In this document: one piece after another, positions 24,005-35,462 of the stretch
How the letters are laid out: every line of letters begins with the position of its first letter
How positions within the stretch are numbered: the first letter of the stretch is position 1
Assembly (NCBI GenBank): GCA_037176725.1
Contig: JAZBRS010000013.1
Coordinates: forward strand, 10,853,001-10,917,000
From: Posidonia oceanica
Lineage: Eukaryota; Streptophyta; Magnoliopsida; Alismatales; Posidoniaceae
Direction: 5' to 3'
Length of the DNA stretch: 64,000 bases
Program-made: the position numbers and the translations under genes
Notes under the pieces: model-generated
The model's database searches: none
The model's input: only the letters and a program-made list of their open reading frames with translations
What the model was told of the DNA's origin: nothing

Positions 24005-25900
24005 ATTGGGGATGCTATTGGTTGTGCTTTGGCCATAGGTTCTTATCTTGTGGCGGGCCGAATGGCCAAAGTTCTGTTTGACTCAGGGAGCACTTTTTCT
24101 TTTGTCTCCGAGTCTTTTGCGGCGGAGCTGGATGATGTACCAACCAAGTTAGCTTTCCACCTAGAGGTGGTAACGCTGCTGGGTGAGCACAGTTTGACGT
24201 GGAGATATCTGCCTTTTGTCGATCTGGAGCTAAATGGTCGAGAGTTCGATGCCACTCTCATTCTCATGGGCATGAATGAGTATGATGTCATCTTGGGCAT
24301 GGACTGGTTGAGCCAATATTTTGCTTTGATCGACTGTGCTCGTAGGAGGATTTTCTTTGGAGCTACTAGTTCCTTCTTTGTGCAAGGTGTGCGCCAGGGT
24401 GAGCCTAAGCTTGTGATTTCTGCTATGAAGGCTTATAAGTCTTTGGCTCAGGGTTGTGTGGGGTACCTTGCTAGTGTGGTTACCTCCCCGTCTCTGGAGT
24501 CGGGTGTTCACAACATATCTGTTGTGTGTGAATATCCAGACGTTTTCCCGGATGATTTGCCTAGCATGCCACCTCACAGGGAAGTGGAGTTCTTTATTGA
24601 GCTGACTCTGGGTAGTGGTGCTGTTGCGAAGAATCCTTATTGGATGGCACCAGCTGAGTTACGGGAGCTCAAGGCCCAGCTGCAGGAGTTGCTGGACAAG
24701 GGGTTCATCAGGCCAAGTGTGTTTCCATGGGGAGCGCCTGTCTTGTTCGTTCATAAGAAGGATGGTTCACTTCGATTGTGTATAGACTACTGGATGTTGA
24801 ATCAGCTTACAGTGAAGAACAAGTATCCCTTGCCCCGCGTTGAAGACCTGTTTGACCAGTTGCAGTCTACCTCTGTCTTCTCGAAGATTGATTTGAGATC
24901 AGGATATCACCAGTTGAGGATCCATGATTCAGACATTCAGAAGACTGCTTTTCGGACGCGGTATGGCCATTTTGAGTTTGTGGTTATGCCCTTTGGCTTG
25001 ACCAACGCCCCTGCCGCATTCATGGAATTGATGAACTGGATCTTCAGGCCTTTCTTGGATTAGTTTGTGGTGATCTTTGTAGACGACATCTTGGTCTACT
25101 CTTCAGATGTGGAAGCTCATGCCCAACATCTGAGGGCGGTGCTGGATGTTCTGAGGCAGCACTAGCTATACGCAAAGTTCTCCAAGTGTGAGTTCTGGTT
25201 GAGGGAGGTTATGTTCCTTGGCCACCTTATCTCTGGAGACGGTGTCAGAGTTGATCCTGCCAAGGTTGAGGTAGTTAGCAATTGGCAGAGACCCAGGACT
25301 GTGTCTGAGATTAGAAGTTTCCTGGGATTGGCAGGTTACTACAGGAGGTTTTATCAGGGATTTCTCTTCTATTGCTTCATCCCTGATAGCTCTCACCAAG
25401 CAGGGGGTTTCGTTTATTTGGGACCAAGGTTGTGAGGCGAGTTTCAATGAGTTGAAGGCTCGTCTGACTTTTGCCCCTGTTCTGACCTTGCCTTCTGGTA
25501 GTGGTGGCTTCACTATTTATAGTGATGCTAGTGGTGTTGGGTTGGGTAGTGTTCTGATGCAGCGTGGCAATGTTGTGGCTTATGCCTTCCGTCAGTTGAA
25601 AGACCACGAGAAGAACTACCCTACCCATGATCTTGAGATGGCTGCCGTGGTGTTCGCGCTGAAGCTTTGGTGACACTACCTGTATGGGGAGCAGTTCGAG
25701 GTCTACACGGATCACAAGAGTCTGAAGTATATATTTACTCAGAAGGACCTCAACATGCGGCAGAGGAGGTGGGTGGAGTATCTCAAGGACTATGATTTCA
25801 GTTTGTCCTACCACCCTGGGAAGGCCAACGTGGTCACCGATGCTCTGAGTCAGCGTACGCACGTCGTGGCGAGCCTGATGGTCAAGGAGTGGACCATGCT
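24005..25900 (+). pseudogene. pol: Element D protease, reverse transcriptase and RNase H
   Basis: Protease shows [12 protein letters not shown] (about 24068) and VILGMDWLS (about 24290). RT shows [15 protein letters not shown] (about 24758), where the usual Arg is Trp, as expected from a CGG to TGG change. It also shows [12 protein letters not shown] and the catalytic [13 protein letters not shown] just after a TAG stop at 25061-25063. RNase H spans about 25440-25850 ([30 protein letters not shown]). Stops TAG 25165 and TGA at about 25671 sit where relatives have Gln and Arg. A frameshift lies near 25370-25450. Confidence 0.9.
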
Positions 25901-27418
25901 GGAGGATCTGGCTGACTGTGGACTCAAGAGACTACATCGGGGAGCAGACGGTGCCTATATGGCGAGCTTGTCTGTTCGTCCCAAGTTAGTGGAGTTCACT
26001 ATTGCTTGTTAGCAGACAGACCCTTTCTTTCAAGCGACTGTTGAGAAGTTGTGCGTTGGGGAAGTGCCGGACTTTTCTCTCGGCGTACATGGGGAATTGA
26101 GGTTTGATCAGCGCTTGTTTGTGCCCTAGTACGAGGAAGCCAGCGGAGGTTACTGGATGAAGCCCATAGATCCAAGTAAACCGTCCATCCAGGATCCACG
26201 AAGATGTATCGGGATCTGAAGCAGAGCTTTTGGTGGCCTGGCATGAAGAGGGAAGTTGCTGACTATGTGGCAAGGTGTGTGACCTGCCAGCTAGTCAAGG
26301 CAGAGCACCAGAGACCTAGAGGAACTCTATAGCCGTTGAGTATACCGGAATGGAAATGGGAGCACATCTCTATGGATTTTGTGACTGGGTTGCCGCGTTC
26401 CATGAGGAAGAACGACATCGTGTGGGTGATCGTTGATCGGCTAACCAAGTCAGCTCGTTTTCTTGCTATCCAGGTGAATCTTCCTTTACGACGGTTGGCA
26501 GAACTGTACGTATCGGAGATCGTTTGGCTGCATGGTGTTCCTGTATCCATTGTGTCTGATAGAGACACGCGATTTACCTCGAGGTTCTGGAGGACTATGC
26601 AGGAGGCTTTTGGTACGGTACTCAATTTCAGTACAGCTTTACACCCTCAGTCGGATGGTCAGACCGAGAGGACTATGCAGACTCTGGAGGATATGTTGAG
26701 AGCTTGTGCCCTGGATTTGCAAGGAAGTTGGGAGGACCACCTGCCGTTGGTTGAGTTTGCATACAACAATAGCTACCACTCTAGCATCAGGATGGCACCA
26801 TACGAGGCCCTGTATGGTAGGCCTTGCAGATCCCCGGTTTGCTGGAGCGAGGTAGGTGAGAGGTAGCTTCTTGGTCCGGAGTTTGTGCAGCAGTATGCGG
26901 ACAAGGTGAACTTGATCCGCAGAAGGCTTCTGACGGCACAGAGTCGGTAGAAGAGTTATGCTGACCAGAGGCGGAGACTGTTGGAGTTTCTGGTGGGAGA
27001 CTTTGTGTTCTTGAAGGTTTCACCGACCAAAGGGGTGAAGAGGTTTGGCAAGCGTGGGAAGCTGAGTCCCCGCTATATTGGCCCGTACCAGATCACACAG
27101 AGGGTTGGTGAAGTAGCCTATAGATTGGCCCTACCACCAGAGCTGTCGGCAGTGCATAGTGTGTTCCACGTCTCCATGTTGAGGAAGTGTCTTGCTGATG
27201 TTTCACAGGTGATCCCTATTCAGCCAGGGGTGCTCCAGGAAGATCTCTCCTATGTTGAGGAGGCTGTCCAGATTGTTGATCGCAGAGAACAGGTGTTGCA
27301 GAATAAGGTGATTCTGCTGGTTCTTGTGAGATGGCAGCATCATGGAGCAGAAAAGGCCACTTGGGAGCGTGAGGATGGCATCCTTGCTCGGTACCCGCAC
27401 CTTTTTGCTTACCGTTGA
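25901..27418 (+). pseudogene. Element D integrase with C-terminal chromodomain
   Basis: The region includes the CxxC part of the zinc domain (ARCVTCQLVKAEH, about 26270) and the catalytic core, with Asp in SMDFVTGLP (about 26370), Asp in VSDRDTRF (about 26558) and Glu in SDGQTERT (about 26655). A GPY-type segment follows (GPYQITQRVGEVAYRL, about 27080-27125). The chromodomain (about 27245-27415) reads VDRREQVLQNKVI, then RWQHHGAEKATWE and ILARYPHLF. It would steer integration to marked chromatin. A frameshift lies near 26130-26335, and TAG stops at about 26330, 26864 and 26948 are in Gln context. Confidence 0.9.
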
Positions 27419-27452
27419 TTTCAAGGGCGAAATCCTTTTCAGGTGTTTATGA

Positions 27453-30400
27453 TGTAACACTTGGGAATTCATTTTCCTTGTTATTATGCTTTTTATTGAA
27501 TTCCTTAACTGTTGTCGGGTGTTACTGGCCTTGCGGGCCCCACTTGAGCTTGTTGTGGGCCCCATATGTGGTTTGTGTGGGTCTCCACCTGTATTGTTGT
27601 TGTGGACTCCCACTTGTGGTGGTTGGTGGGACAGATTGTGGTCTGGTCCCTGATTTCTCTCTCTCATTCTCTCCCTCTCTTTCTCTCCCTTCCTCTCTCT
27701 CTCCCTGTCCCACCCTCTTTCTTTCCCCCACCCTCTCCCTCATGTGCCCTCCCCCTCCCTTCTCTTTTCCCCTCCCCCCTCATGCGCGTGCCATCTCCTC
27801 CCCTTCACGCGTGCCTCCTCTCCCTCTCCCCACTTGTGCCCACTCCTCCTTCTCTCTCTCGCTCGCGTGATCGTGCCCTAACCTCGGCCGGTGCAGCCCT
27901 CTCCTCCCCCTCTGCATCTCCATATCCTCTCCCTCCACTCTCTCCTCCTCCATTTCCCCCTCCCCTCCCCTCCCCTCCTTCCTCTTCCTCTTCCTCCTCG
28001 GTTGTTGGCGGCTGTTGGTGGTGGCCGGCCTGTAGTGGCGGCCGGCGGTGGTGCGGCGAGCTTCGGTCGTCGTCCCGGTGGAGCGGCAAGCCCAAGAGAG
28101 ACGCGTGGAGCTCGGAGTGCGTGTGGATCGCTGGAGGACGGAGGTTGTCCCTTTGTCCTAAGGTACACGCCTCGCCATATTAGTAAAAATGTTTACCAAA
28201 TGCTTTGCATGTGTCCCTTGCCATGTTTTGAATGTTATGGATTGTGTTTGTCAATTTTTAGGGATTTATATGCATTTTAGTTGGATTTATCGGCTTGAGT
28301 TGGTTTATAGCTCAAATGGGGATTTTTGGTGGTTTCTTGAGTTGTGGGCTCAAGAACAGCTTTATTATGATTTAATTATGTCCCCTATCATGATATTGTG
28401 CTATGGTAGCGATTTGGTAATTTTAAAGATTTTCTGTGGTTTTTGGCCCAATATATGGGATGAATGACTTAAATGCTTATATTGTGGTTTCCCGGTGAAT
28501 TCTGGTGTTTTGGGCCTCGGATTGAGGCGAATGTGATATGTTTGGGTGCTTGAGTGGATGTGCTCGCTTCCATGTGTTGCACACTTGGTTTGGCGTTGTT
28601 TTGATAGTGTTTTGAGGCTTTGATTGAAAATGGCTTGAATATTGGATTTCCAGTGTTTTTGTGAGTTGCGTGCCTCGGAATGCCATATTGAGTATATGGT
28701 TGCATTCCTTGTTGAATTCCGGAGATTTCAATGTATGGCATGCTAGTTTTAGACTTTGATTCGGGTGTTTTGGGTTTTAAGTCGGCTTTATAAGTCTTCT
28801 GCCCTGTCTTGGTTCGGCACGACCTTTTTGGTCGGTCTGCCGATTTCTAGGGGAAATCGGTACACCGGTTCATATCGGTGTCACATTTTTCTGTCAGATT
28901 TAGACCAGAGCCTGATTTTGGTCGACCGATATTGGTCGGTTTGCCGTTTTTAGGGTTGGATCGGTCCGGTCGGTGGATTGAGTTCCATCGAAGCAGGGAT
29001 TTTCGGTACGACCAGTGTGATATCAGTCTGCCGATCACTGTATGGACCAGTCGGCCGGTGGATTTAGTTCCACCGAAGCAGGGATTTTCGGTCCGATCTG
29101 CCGATTTTGGTATGGGATGCTCTCTCGGGCTTGTTTTCCAATGTGGTTTCCTTGGTTGGTTTTGGGGCTTACTGTGCTTTAGCCCATGATATTAATAAAT
29201 GTTTTCAAAGAGATTTATGAGGAAAAACATCTATGGTTTGCAAATGGTTTTGCTGAGGTTTTCCGTAGCCGAAAACCTAGGAGTTGTGTTGGCTAGACCC
29301 GGGGATGCGACGGCGTTCCTGGTGTGTCGCACACTTCGCCTAGGTTGAGATTTGGGGGTCGGGGTGCCAGCCGTACGTAGTGGTATCATAGTAGCGGACT
29401 CGGGAGGTATCATACTCCTGCGTAGCTGGGCGTGATACCCTAGTTGTTACGGGCACCGGGACTCGCCTGGTTTTGGGTGCTGGCTGAGCCTAGGGGTTGG
29501 AGCCTCTAGTGGTTCGGAGCACTGGTGCTGGCTGAGCCTAGGGGTTGGAGCCTCTAGTGGTTCAGAGCACTGAGTTGAGGTCGCCGTATATTAGGCGTGC
29601 CTTGTGGTTTGTCCTGAGTGAGGACAACTTGCCCAGTTGGGGTGAGTAGCTTTCCTAGGTGGGGATCGCTTTTGAGGCGTCTCTATTGACGAGATGCCGG
29701 GACGGACAAGCTCCTCCACAGGGTGGGTGTTCGTGGTAGTGCAGTGAGTTGCAGGGGTGAGTCCCTGGCTATTGCTTGAGGCTAGGTCGGTTGCTTGGTG
29801 CCAGGCAACACGATCAGTTGTGGTTTTGTACCCATGGGGCTGTGTTTTGGTTGTTGTTGGCCGTATTAGGCCTTGAGCTTTGCCTGAGTTTGAGCTTAGT
29901 GAGGTTTTGCTGTGTTTGGGCCGTATTGGGCTAGTTGCTTTCCGCCTGTGTATGGCGTGAGATTGTGGTTTGTGTTTTGGACCGTATTGGGCCAGATGTT
30001 TTCCCGCCTAGTTATGGCGTGTGGCTTTGTTTTGAGCTTTAGGCCGGTGGGCCATTATATTGATTGAGATTTGGTTTTACGAGGTGTTTCCGCCTTGTTT
30101 TGGCCAGTGGGCCGAGTGCTTTTCCAGCTTGAGGAGTTGGAGGGTTTTGAGGTTTTGGGCCGGTGGACCGTGGTTTTTGAAATATTTTGTAAACGTCCGT
30201 CGTCCCTGGTTTTAGCTTGTTGGCTTTGGGAAGGGTGTTTTAATTGATTATATTGTTTATTGTGGACCCAGATTTGGGGATTTTACCGGTTATGCTGTAT
30301 TTGAGGTTTTATGCCAGTTTCTCGCGTGGTTTTTGCGAGGTGTGTGCTGGGTGACGATTTCTAGGTCACTCATGTGTGCTTTATGTGGTTTTCAGTTGCA

Positions 30401-30583
30401 GGTGCAGATGGTTAGCTGGTTCGGAGTTCTAGTGCATATAGTGGGAGTCATGTAACTGTCCACTGCAGGTTCCTAGCATAGATATTTGTTGTTTAGCCCA
30501 GTGATTTATTGTAATTGTTGTAATTAATTAAGTTTTAATTTTGTTGGGCTTTTGTTTTGTTGGTAGTGACTCGAGTCGTTACA
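27453..30583 (+). repeat. 3' LTR of element D (3.1 kb)
   Basis: It starts TGTAACACTTGGGAATTC and ends TCGAGTCGTTACA. It keeps a segment of about 300 bp (about 30220-30530) missing from the 5' LTR. The sequence before it (TTTCAAGGGCGAAATCC, about 27419) resembles the end of related elements, but the polypurine tract is not clear. Confidence 0.92.
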
Positions 30584-31084
30584 TTCGCTGTCCCGTATGG
30601 CAATGGAAAATCAATATCTGGCCAGGCCGCTCCAATCTGAGTCATGCCAAGCAGGCCATGAACATCTTCCACTAGGATTGTCATCTCACAGCCCCCAAGG
30701 AAGAAGGTATGAGTTTCAGTACTCCAGAAAGCGCATGAAGCATGGAGTAGAGGCCAGTCCAAGGCGGTGTCCAATAAATCCAGAAGTCCACCAAAGCGTG
30801 TACGGGTCAAAACGAGCTTCCTTACCTGAGCCCAGAGTACAAAGTCTTTCACCCAAGGAGAATAGTAAGGGAAGTCATTATCAAAGCAGGGTGTTTTTGT
30901 GAAGTTGAGGATTTCCTGCAAAATTGAAAGCATAAAGAACAAGAGAGAATAGAAGGACAAATGAAGAAAATCATACCTTCCCCGCTTTGATATGGGACAT
31001 CATATGCTCTTCAATCCCCTCTAGAGGTTTTGCAACTCCCTTCTTGTTGTGCATAAAAACGTTGGGGATTGAACTAGAAGCCAT

Positions 31085-31910
31085 GAGAGCAAGGAGGAAG
31101 AGAGGAAGAAGCAAAAGACAAGAGAAAATCAGCAAGGATGCAAGGGGCAAGTGTGCACAAGTCCGAAGGGGTGGCCAGGCTTTTATAAGCCTAGGAAGAC
31201 CGTTGGAGATCCTCCACACGGGCATTGAGAAAATTTCGTAGCATTCCAGAAGATTAGCCAAGAGCAGGAAAGGAAAGAAAAGATTCTGGGCTCGCTTCGT
31301 TGTACGCGGTGAATACTGCGTCTTACGTTAGCCGCGCCATATCAAGTGCATAACGTTCAAATCAGCTTTCTGGCGTTGGACGTAGAAAATCAAGAGAATA
31401 ACGTTGTCCGCACCAGCTTACGTGTACAACATTTTATCAGTGACTTAAGTCACTGAACTTGGCTGAAGCTCCCTCTAATTCGTGATTAATGGTGTAAACA
31501 TTTTTTATCGGTCCCAGAGGTTTGTTTAAGTTGAAATACGCGTGTGAGTAGTGGTTTCATATTTCTTGGGCATCCGAGCCATTCAGAATCACTGGTTATT
31601 CATTTCATCAAGTTAATGGCTTGCTCAAGCGTCGAGGACTCCAAAACTCAATTTTAAAGCTCCCTGGTGAAATCTTTCTCTTTAACTATGTCATTTACAT
31701 ATTATTTCACCTGAATATGCTGGTTTCAAGTTAATTTAAATTAAGGGCCCTTATTTGCTATATTGGTCACTTAAGTTCATCTTAACTCCGAGAAAGGTAT
31801 TTTAAAAGAGATATTTGACAAGCTTACTGAGTGTACAGAAATCTATATCCTTTCAAAAATATATTTGCTCTACAAAGATCACTGGGGCATACCCCTGAAG
31901 TACAAAAAAG
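31085..31910. other. Intergenic region between PMD-A and PMD-B of element C
   Basis: This stretch lies upstream of PMD-A and downstream of PMD-B on the minus strand. The only structured content is the dyad cluster at 31299-31430. The rest is A/T-rich. Confidence 0.6.
31299..31430 (+). repeat. Dyad cluster 215-350 bp upstream of PMD-A
   Basis: Units occupy 31299-31326 (GTTGTACGC/GCGTCTTAC), 31327-31354 (GTTAGCCGC/GTGCATAAC), 31375-31402 (GTTGGACGT/GAGAATAAC) and 31403-31430 (GTTGTCCGC/GTGTACAAC). All four have ten-base spacers. The 20 bases between the second and third units look like a damaged unit. Confidence 0.87.
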
Positions 31911-34900
31911 CTAAGGAGCACTCTCTCCCTCACCCTCAGGAACTGAAGAAGGAGCCGGAGAAAGAGCAATAGGAGGCTGAGGCGACTGGCGAACAGAAAC
32001 ACCCAACGGAGCCCTGGAGACAGACCGAGAGCGATGGCTACCCGACTGGTGGCTCGGTACAGGAGGAACAGGCACCCCGAACCTGGCACCAGTCATAAAG
32101 GCAAACCTCCGATAATGCCCTAGCTCAGACTCAAGCTGAGAGGTGACCCCCGCCATGCCCTGTGAAAGGAAGCAGCCAGAATATCAGACACAAGCAAAGA
32201 CATAAGGGACATAAAGGAGCATCGAATCAAATCATACCGCTTGGGCCAAGGCAATCTCAGTATCCCTATCAGCAACCCGCTGCTCCAGCTCTCGAATCTG
32301 AGCATCCCTAGCAGCGACAGTCCCCTCCAGCTCCTCCAAACTCCCAACAGAGCTAGCAGCAATGAAGTCACCAGCCTGCTCCATCAGCTCACTCTCCAGA
32401 TAGGCAACCTATAAGCAGTAATATCAGAACCAAGAAGAATTCAGCTAAAAGCAGAAAGGAAAAGTAATAAAGACATTTATACCTTATCCTAGAGACGGGA
32501 GATCTCCTCTGAATGGTCCGGAGTAGGGGCGGTGCTAGTTGAGGGCTGCAAAGAAAGGAAATATAGTCAGCTATAGACTACAAAAGCTACAAAAATATAA
32601 AGATACCTGAGAGGTAGAAGCGCACAGGCGCTTGATCTCTCCGGACAGAGCAGAGAGCTACTAAGTCAGACTACGCTCCCGCTGAGCCCGCTCATCTGCC
32701 GCCTTGAGCTACGAAGGAAGGAAAGCAAGTTAGCAAGTTATCAAATGTAAATCAGCAATTTACAGAATAAATTCAAAAGCTCACCGTTGTCTGCAACTGG
32801 GCTCGGTAAGACTGAGCCTCCCCCAGCAGGGCCACTCGAGACATCACCGCCTCCCCAGGATTTGTGTCCCCCAAAGGAAGGTTCCCGCACCCAAGGAAGT
32901 GGGACCAGTGGAAGACCATCAAAGAAGAGAACTCCCGGTCCATCCACTCGGCCCACACCACCTCATCCTCCTTTGTCGTGTCTGTCGGAGCGGGAGAACC
33001 ACGACGAGCCCAGTCCAGGAGCTGTGGACCGTAGACGTCCATCCAATGGCGAGCACAGCTCCCCCCATCGCGTGTCTCTTGCCAAACCCTGTGAGGAGGT
33101 GGTAGAGGCTGAATCTGTCAGCGCCCCAGTTGCCGTAGTGCCCTGCCAATCTGCTGAAAATGGCAGTGGTTCCAGCAATGGATCCACACATCTCGGTTAA
33201 AAATTACCCGGTCATGGGCAATCTCAAGAACGTCTGCATGCTCTCCCTCAACATATGGACGCCAGATTACCTGAAGGGAGCAATACATGTTAGCAGGCGG
33301 CATAAATAAATAAACAGAAGCTGAATTGTTGGAAGAGGGTAAATTACTTGAGCTGGAACCAGCAACTCGAAAAGCAAGCGACCAACATAGCAGTTGTCAT
33401 CCGCAGGTTCGAGGGCTTGCTCAGCATCAGCCCAGAATAATCCTCTGGGGAAAGGAACGCCGGCTGGAGGAACTGGAGGAGGGGCAGGACACAAGAAAAC
33501 AAAGTGATCTCATGCCCACACTTGCACAAAAAACGAGGAAGCTTTCAGTAGCACATAATGTCCAACAATATTCCTGAAAGTTGCAAATTTAAGTACGCGT
33601 TTTTACCTGAAGAAAGGGCAGATTCCCACCTAGCTGGCGAGAACTTCCATCCATGAAGTGGAAAAGTGTAGAGTACAGGTGCGCCAGGCTGGCCGCACCC
33701 CAGGCATACTCCCCCACCTGATCCAAATCCGCCAGAAGGGGCAGAAAGATGACAGACAGCTTGGAAGAAGCATGGGAGAAGAGGACCTCCCCGAACAACA
33801 CCAACAGGAAAGCCCGGAGCTGCTGGTCAGCCTCTGCACCAAGTCTAGCCACCGTCGCTATCAACTCCTCGACCCGGCAAATCACAGAAGAAATAAATAC
33901 AAGCTGGTGCCTGTGCATGGTCACCTGCCTGCCTACCAGCTCCCTCATCATACCGGTATAATCTGAGCGAACTTGTCTAGTCACCAGGCGACCTGTCACC
34001 CGTAAGCCAGTCAGCCGGGCCATGTCCTCCAGCAGAAGGATGAACTTGCCCACCCTCGTGACTATGGAACTGCTTTGGAAGTTGTACCGCTCTGCCACTG
34101 CCTCTACGAACATGGGACGAAAGGGAAAGTCGGGAATAGACAGGAAGGGTCCGAATCCCATTTCAACTAGGCACTCCTGCTGAAAGGGAGTAAGCATATC
34201 ATAGGACCCGCGGACCCGCCCCCAGTAGCACCGAATCACCAATGGGGCCCGACTCTGCAAAAGAGAAGAAAAGAATTGTCAAGTAGGTAGATATAATCAA
34301 ACTAAAATGAAGAAGAGATTAAGAGGAAGGTTACCTATCCTTTCAAGGCCAAAGTGGTAGTGGCATACTCCAGCCGAGACGCGTCCCTACGCGGTCTCGA
34401 CGCCTGAACCTCGTCACGGGGAATCTGGGCTCGCCAAAAGTCTGGGGGATCCATGGCACCATCCTCTTCCTCTTGCTGGACGAAGTCTAAAATATTGCGG
34501 TACCACCTGTCATCCTAGCCAAATTGGGCAACTAAAGGATCGACAAGCGCCGCCTCGGGCTCCTCCTCCTCGAAAACCGTCTCCTTCGAGTCCTCCTCCT
34601 CAGAACTGGTAGGATCACTGAAACCCGCGCTAGAAACTTCCCCGGTCTCTGCAGCACCATCATCGGCAGCCCCCATCTCTGTTTCTGCAGCCACGATGCC
34701 TATGACCGCCGCCTCGACCTCCATGGCATCGTCACCCGCTACCCCAGTAGCCACCTCAGCCTCCGTGGCATCACCGCTGGCTACCACCTCGGTCACCACG
34801 GCCATCACCTCCACGACTTCCCCAAACGCCATCCCAGCTTCTGCAGTCACGGCCACCACTTCCGCAGCCGTAGTGCCAGCCTCCAGGGTCGTCGCTCCAC

Positions 34901-35033
34901 CGACCACAGCCCCAGCAGCAAACTCTACAGCCATTGCCGCTGTCTCCTCTATAGTCGGGGTGGCTACCGGAGCCTCCGACGCAGGTTTGCCGGTAGTTGA
35001 AGGCTCGGGTCCCGTCCGGGCACGTTTTGCCAT
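31911..35033 (-). pseudogene. PMD-B: eight-exon antisense PMD gene of element C with coiled-coil tail
   Basis: I predict minus-strand exons 35033-34335, 34254-33607, 33521-33348, 33270-32785, 32708-32607, 32545-32483, 32408-32238 and 32159-31911, about 860 codons. GT donors are visible throughout and AG acceptors at all but exon 3, and every exon length divides by three, so all introns are phase 0. Exon 1 is an Ala/Val/Glu-rich low-complexity N-terminus (MAKRARTGPEP). Exons 2-4 hold the PMD core: VIFLPLLADLDQVGEYAWG, then AHLYSTLFHF, and CHFQQIGRALRQLG in exon 4. Exons 5-8 read as heptad-like coiled coil. Five TAG and two TGA stops interrupt it; one TAG is the last codon of exon 1, where CAG/GT would be usual. 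Confidence 0.72.
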
Positions 35034-35462
35034 CCAAGAGTAAAAATGGGAAATCCGTTTCTCCATTTGGAGCGACTTCACCGGAATCAGAAAAAGATGT
35101 CGCCAGAGAGCTCCCAGTCGCCGGAGAAGAAGAGCAAGGAGTCCACTCGTTGTGTAAGACGGAGGCTTTATACTAATCAACGTTGTATCTGTGTACTAGA
35201 ACGTCCAACGCGTCGGAGGCATTGAAACGTTGTCCACATAAACTGATGCGGCTAACGCCCCAAAGAAGGGAGATCGTTATACGCAGGAACGCTTGCGGAT
35301 AACATTGGACACAGCAGTTCACGCGTCCAACACCTCTATTATAGGGAGTTTTTTGAACTTAAGTTCTCTTTGATAAAAAACCATGAAAATATGCCAGAAG
35401 GAAGAGAAGTAGGCAAAGGAAAATAAAAACGACTTTATTGATGATTAAAAATAAAATATTGA
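35034..35462. other. Intergenic region between PMD-B and PMD-C
   Basis: This stretch lies upstream of PMD-B and downstream of PMD-C. It contains the dyad cluster at 35182-35331 and otherwise no gene. Confidence 0.6.
35182..35331 (+). repeat. Dyad cluster about 150-300 bp upstream of PMD-B
   Basis: Units occupy 35182-35209 (GTTGTATCT/ACGTCCAAC), 35229-35256 (GTTGTCCAC/GCGGCTAAC), 35276-35303 (GTTATACGC/GCGGATAAC) and 35304-35331 (ATTGGACAC/GCGTCCAAC), all with ten-base spacers. Unit starts fall at steps of 47, 47 and 28 bases. Confidence 0.87.

Larger units (their letters stand above)
19741..30583 (+). mobile_element. Element D: Tekay/Del-type chromovirus (Ty3/gypsy)
   Basis: LTRs lie at 19741-22563 and 27453-30583. 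A methionine-tRNA primer-binding site, gag with two CCHC knuckles, PR-RT-RH-IN order and a C-terminal chromodomain place it among chromoviruses of the Tekay/Del type, which also have long LTRs. Flanks TCTGC (19736-19740) and TTCGC (30584-30588) are a decayed target duplication. It interrupts exon 2 of PMD-A. Confidence 0.93.
18896..31084 (-). pseudogene. PMD-A: antisense plant-mobile-domain gene of element C, split by element D
   Basis: This minus-strand gene has exon 1 at 31084-30977 (ATG, MASSSIPNVF, 36 codons, donor GAAG/GTATGA). Exon 2 starts at 30915 after a CAG acceptor and runs to 30584, then continues from 19740 to the TAG at 18896-18898. PMD hallmarks include WSTETHTFFLGGCEMTILVE and an EDVHGLLGM continuation (about 30710-30640). 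The C-terminus is basic (LRRKRKKTIR), possibly a nuclear signal. The first intron is phase 0. D inserted without disturbing the frame apart from its duplication. There is one frameshift near 19690 and there are several TAG stops. PMD proteins such as Arabidopsis MAIN and MAIL1 act in transposon silencing, but the role of transposon-borne copies is not known to me. Confidence 0.75.
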
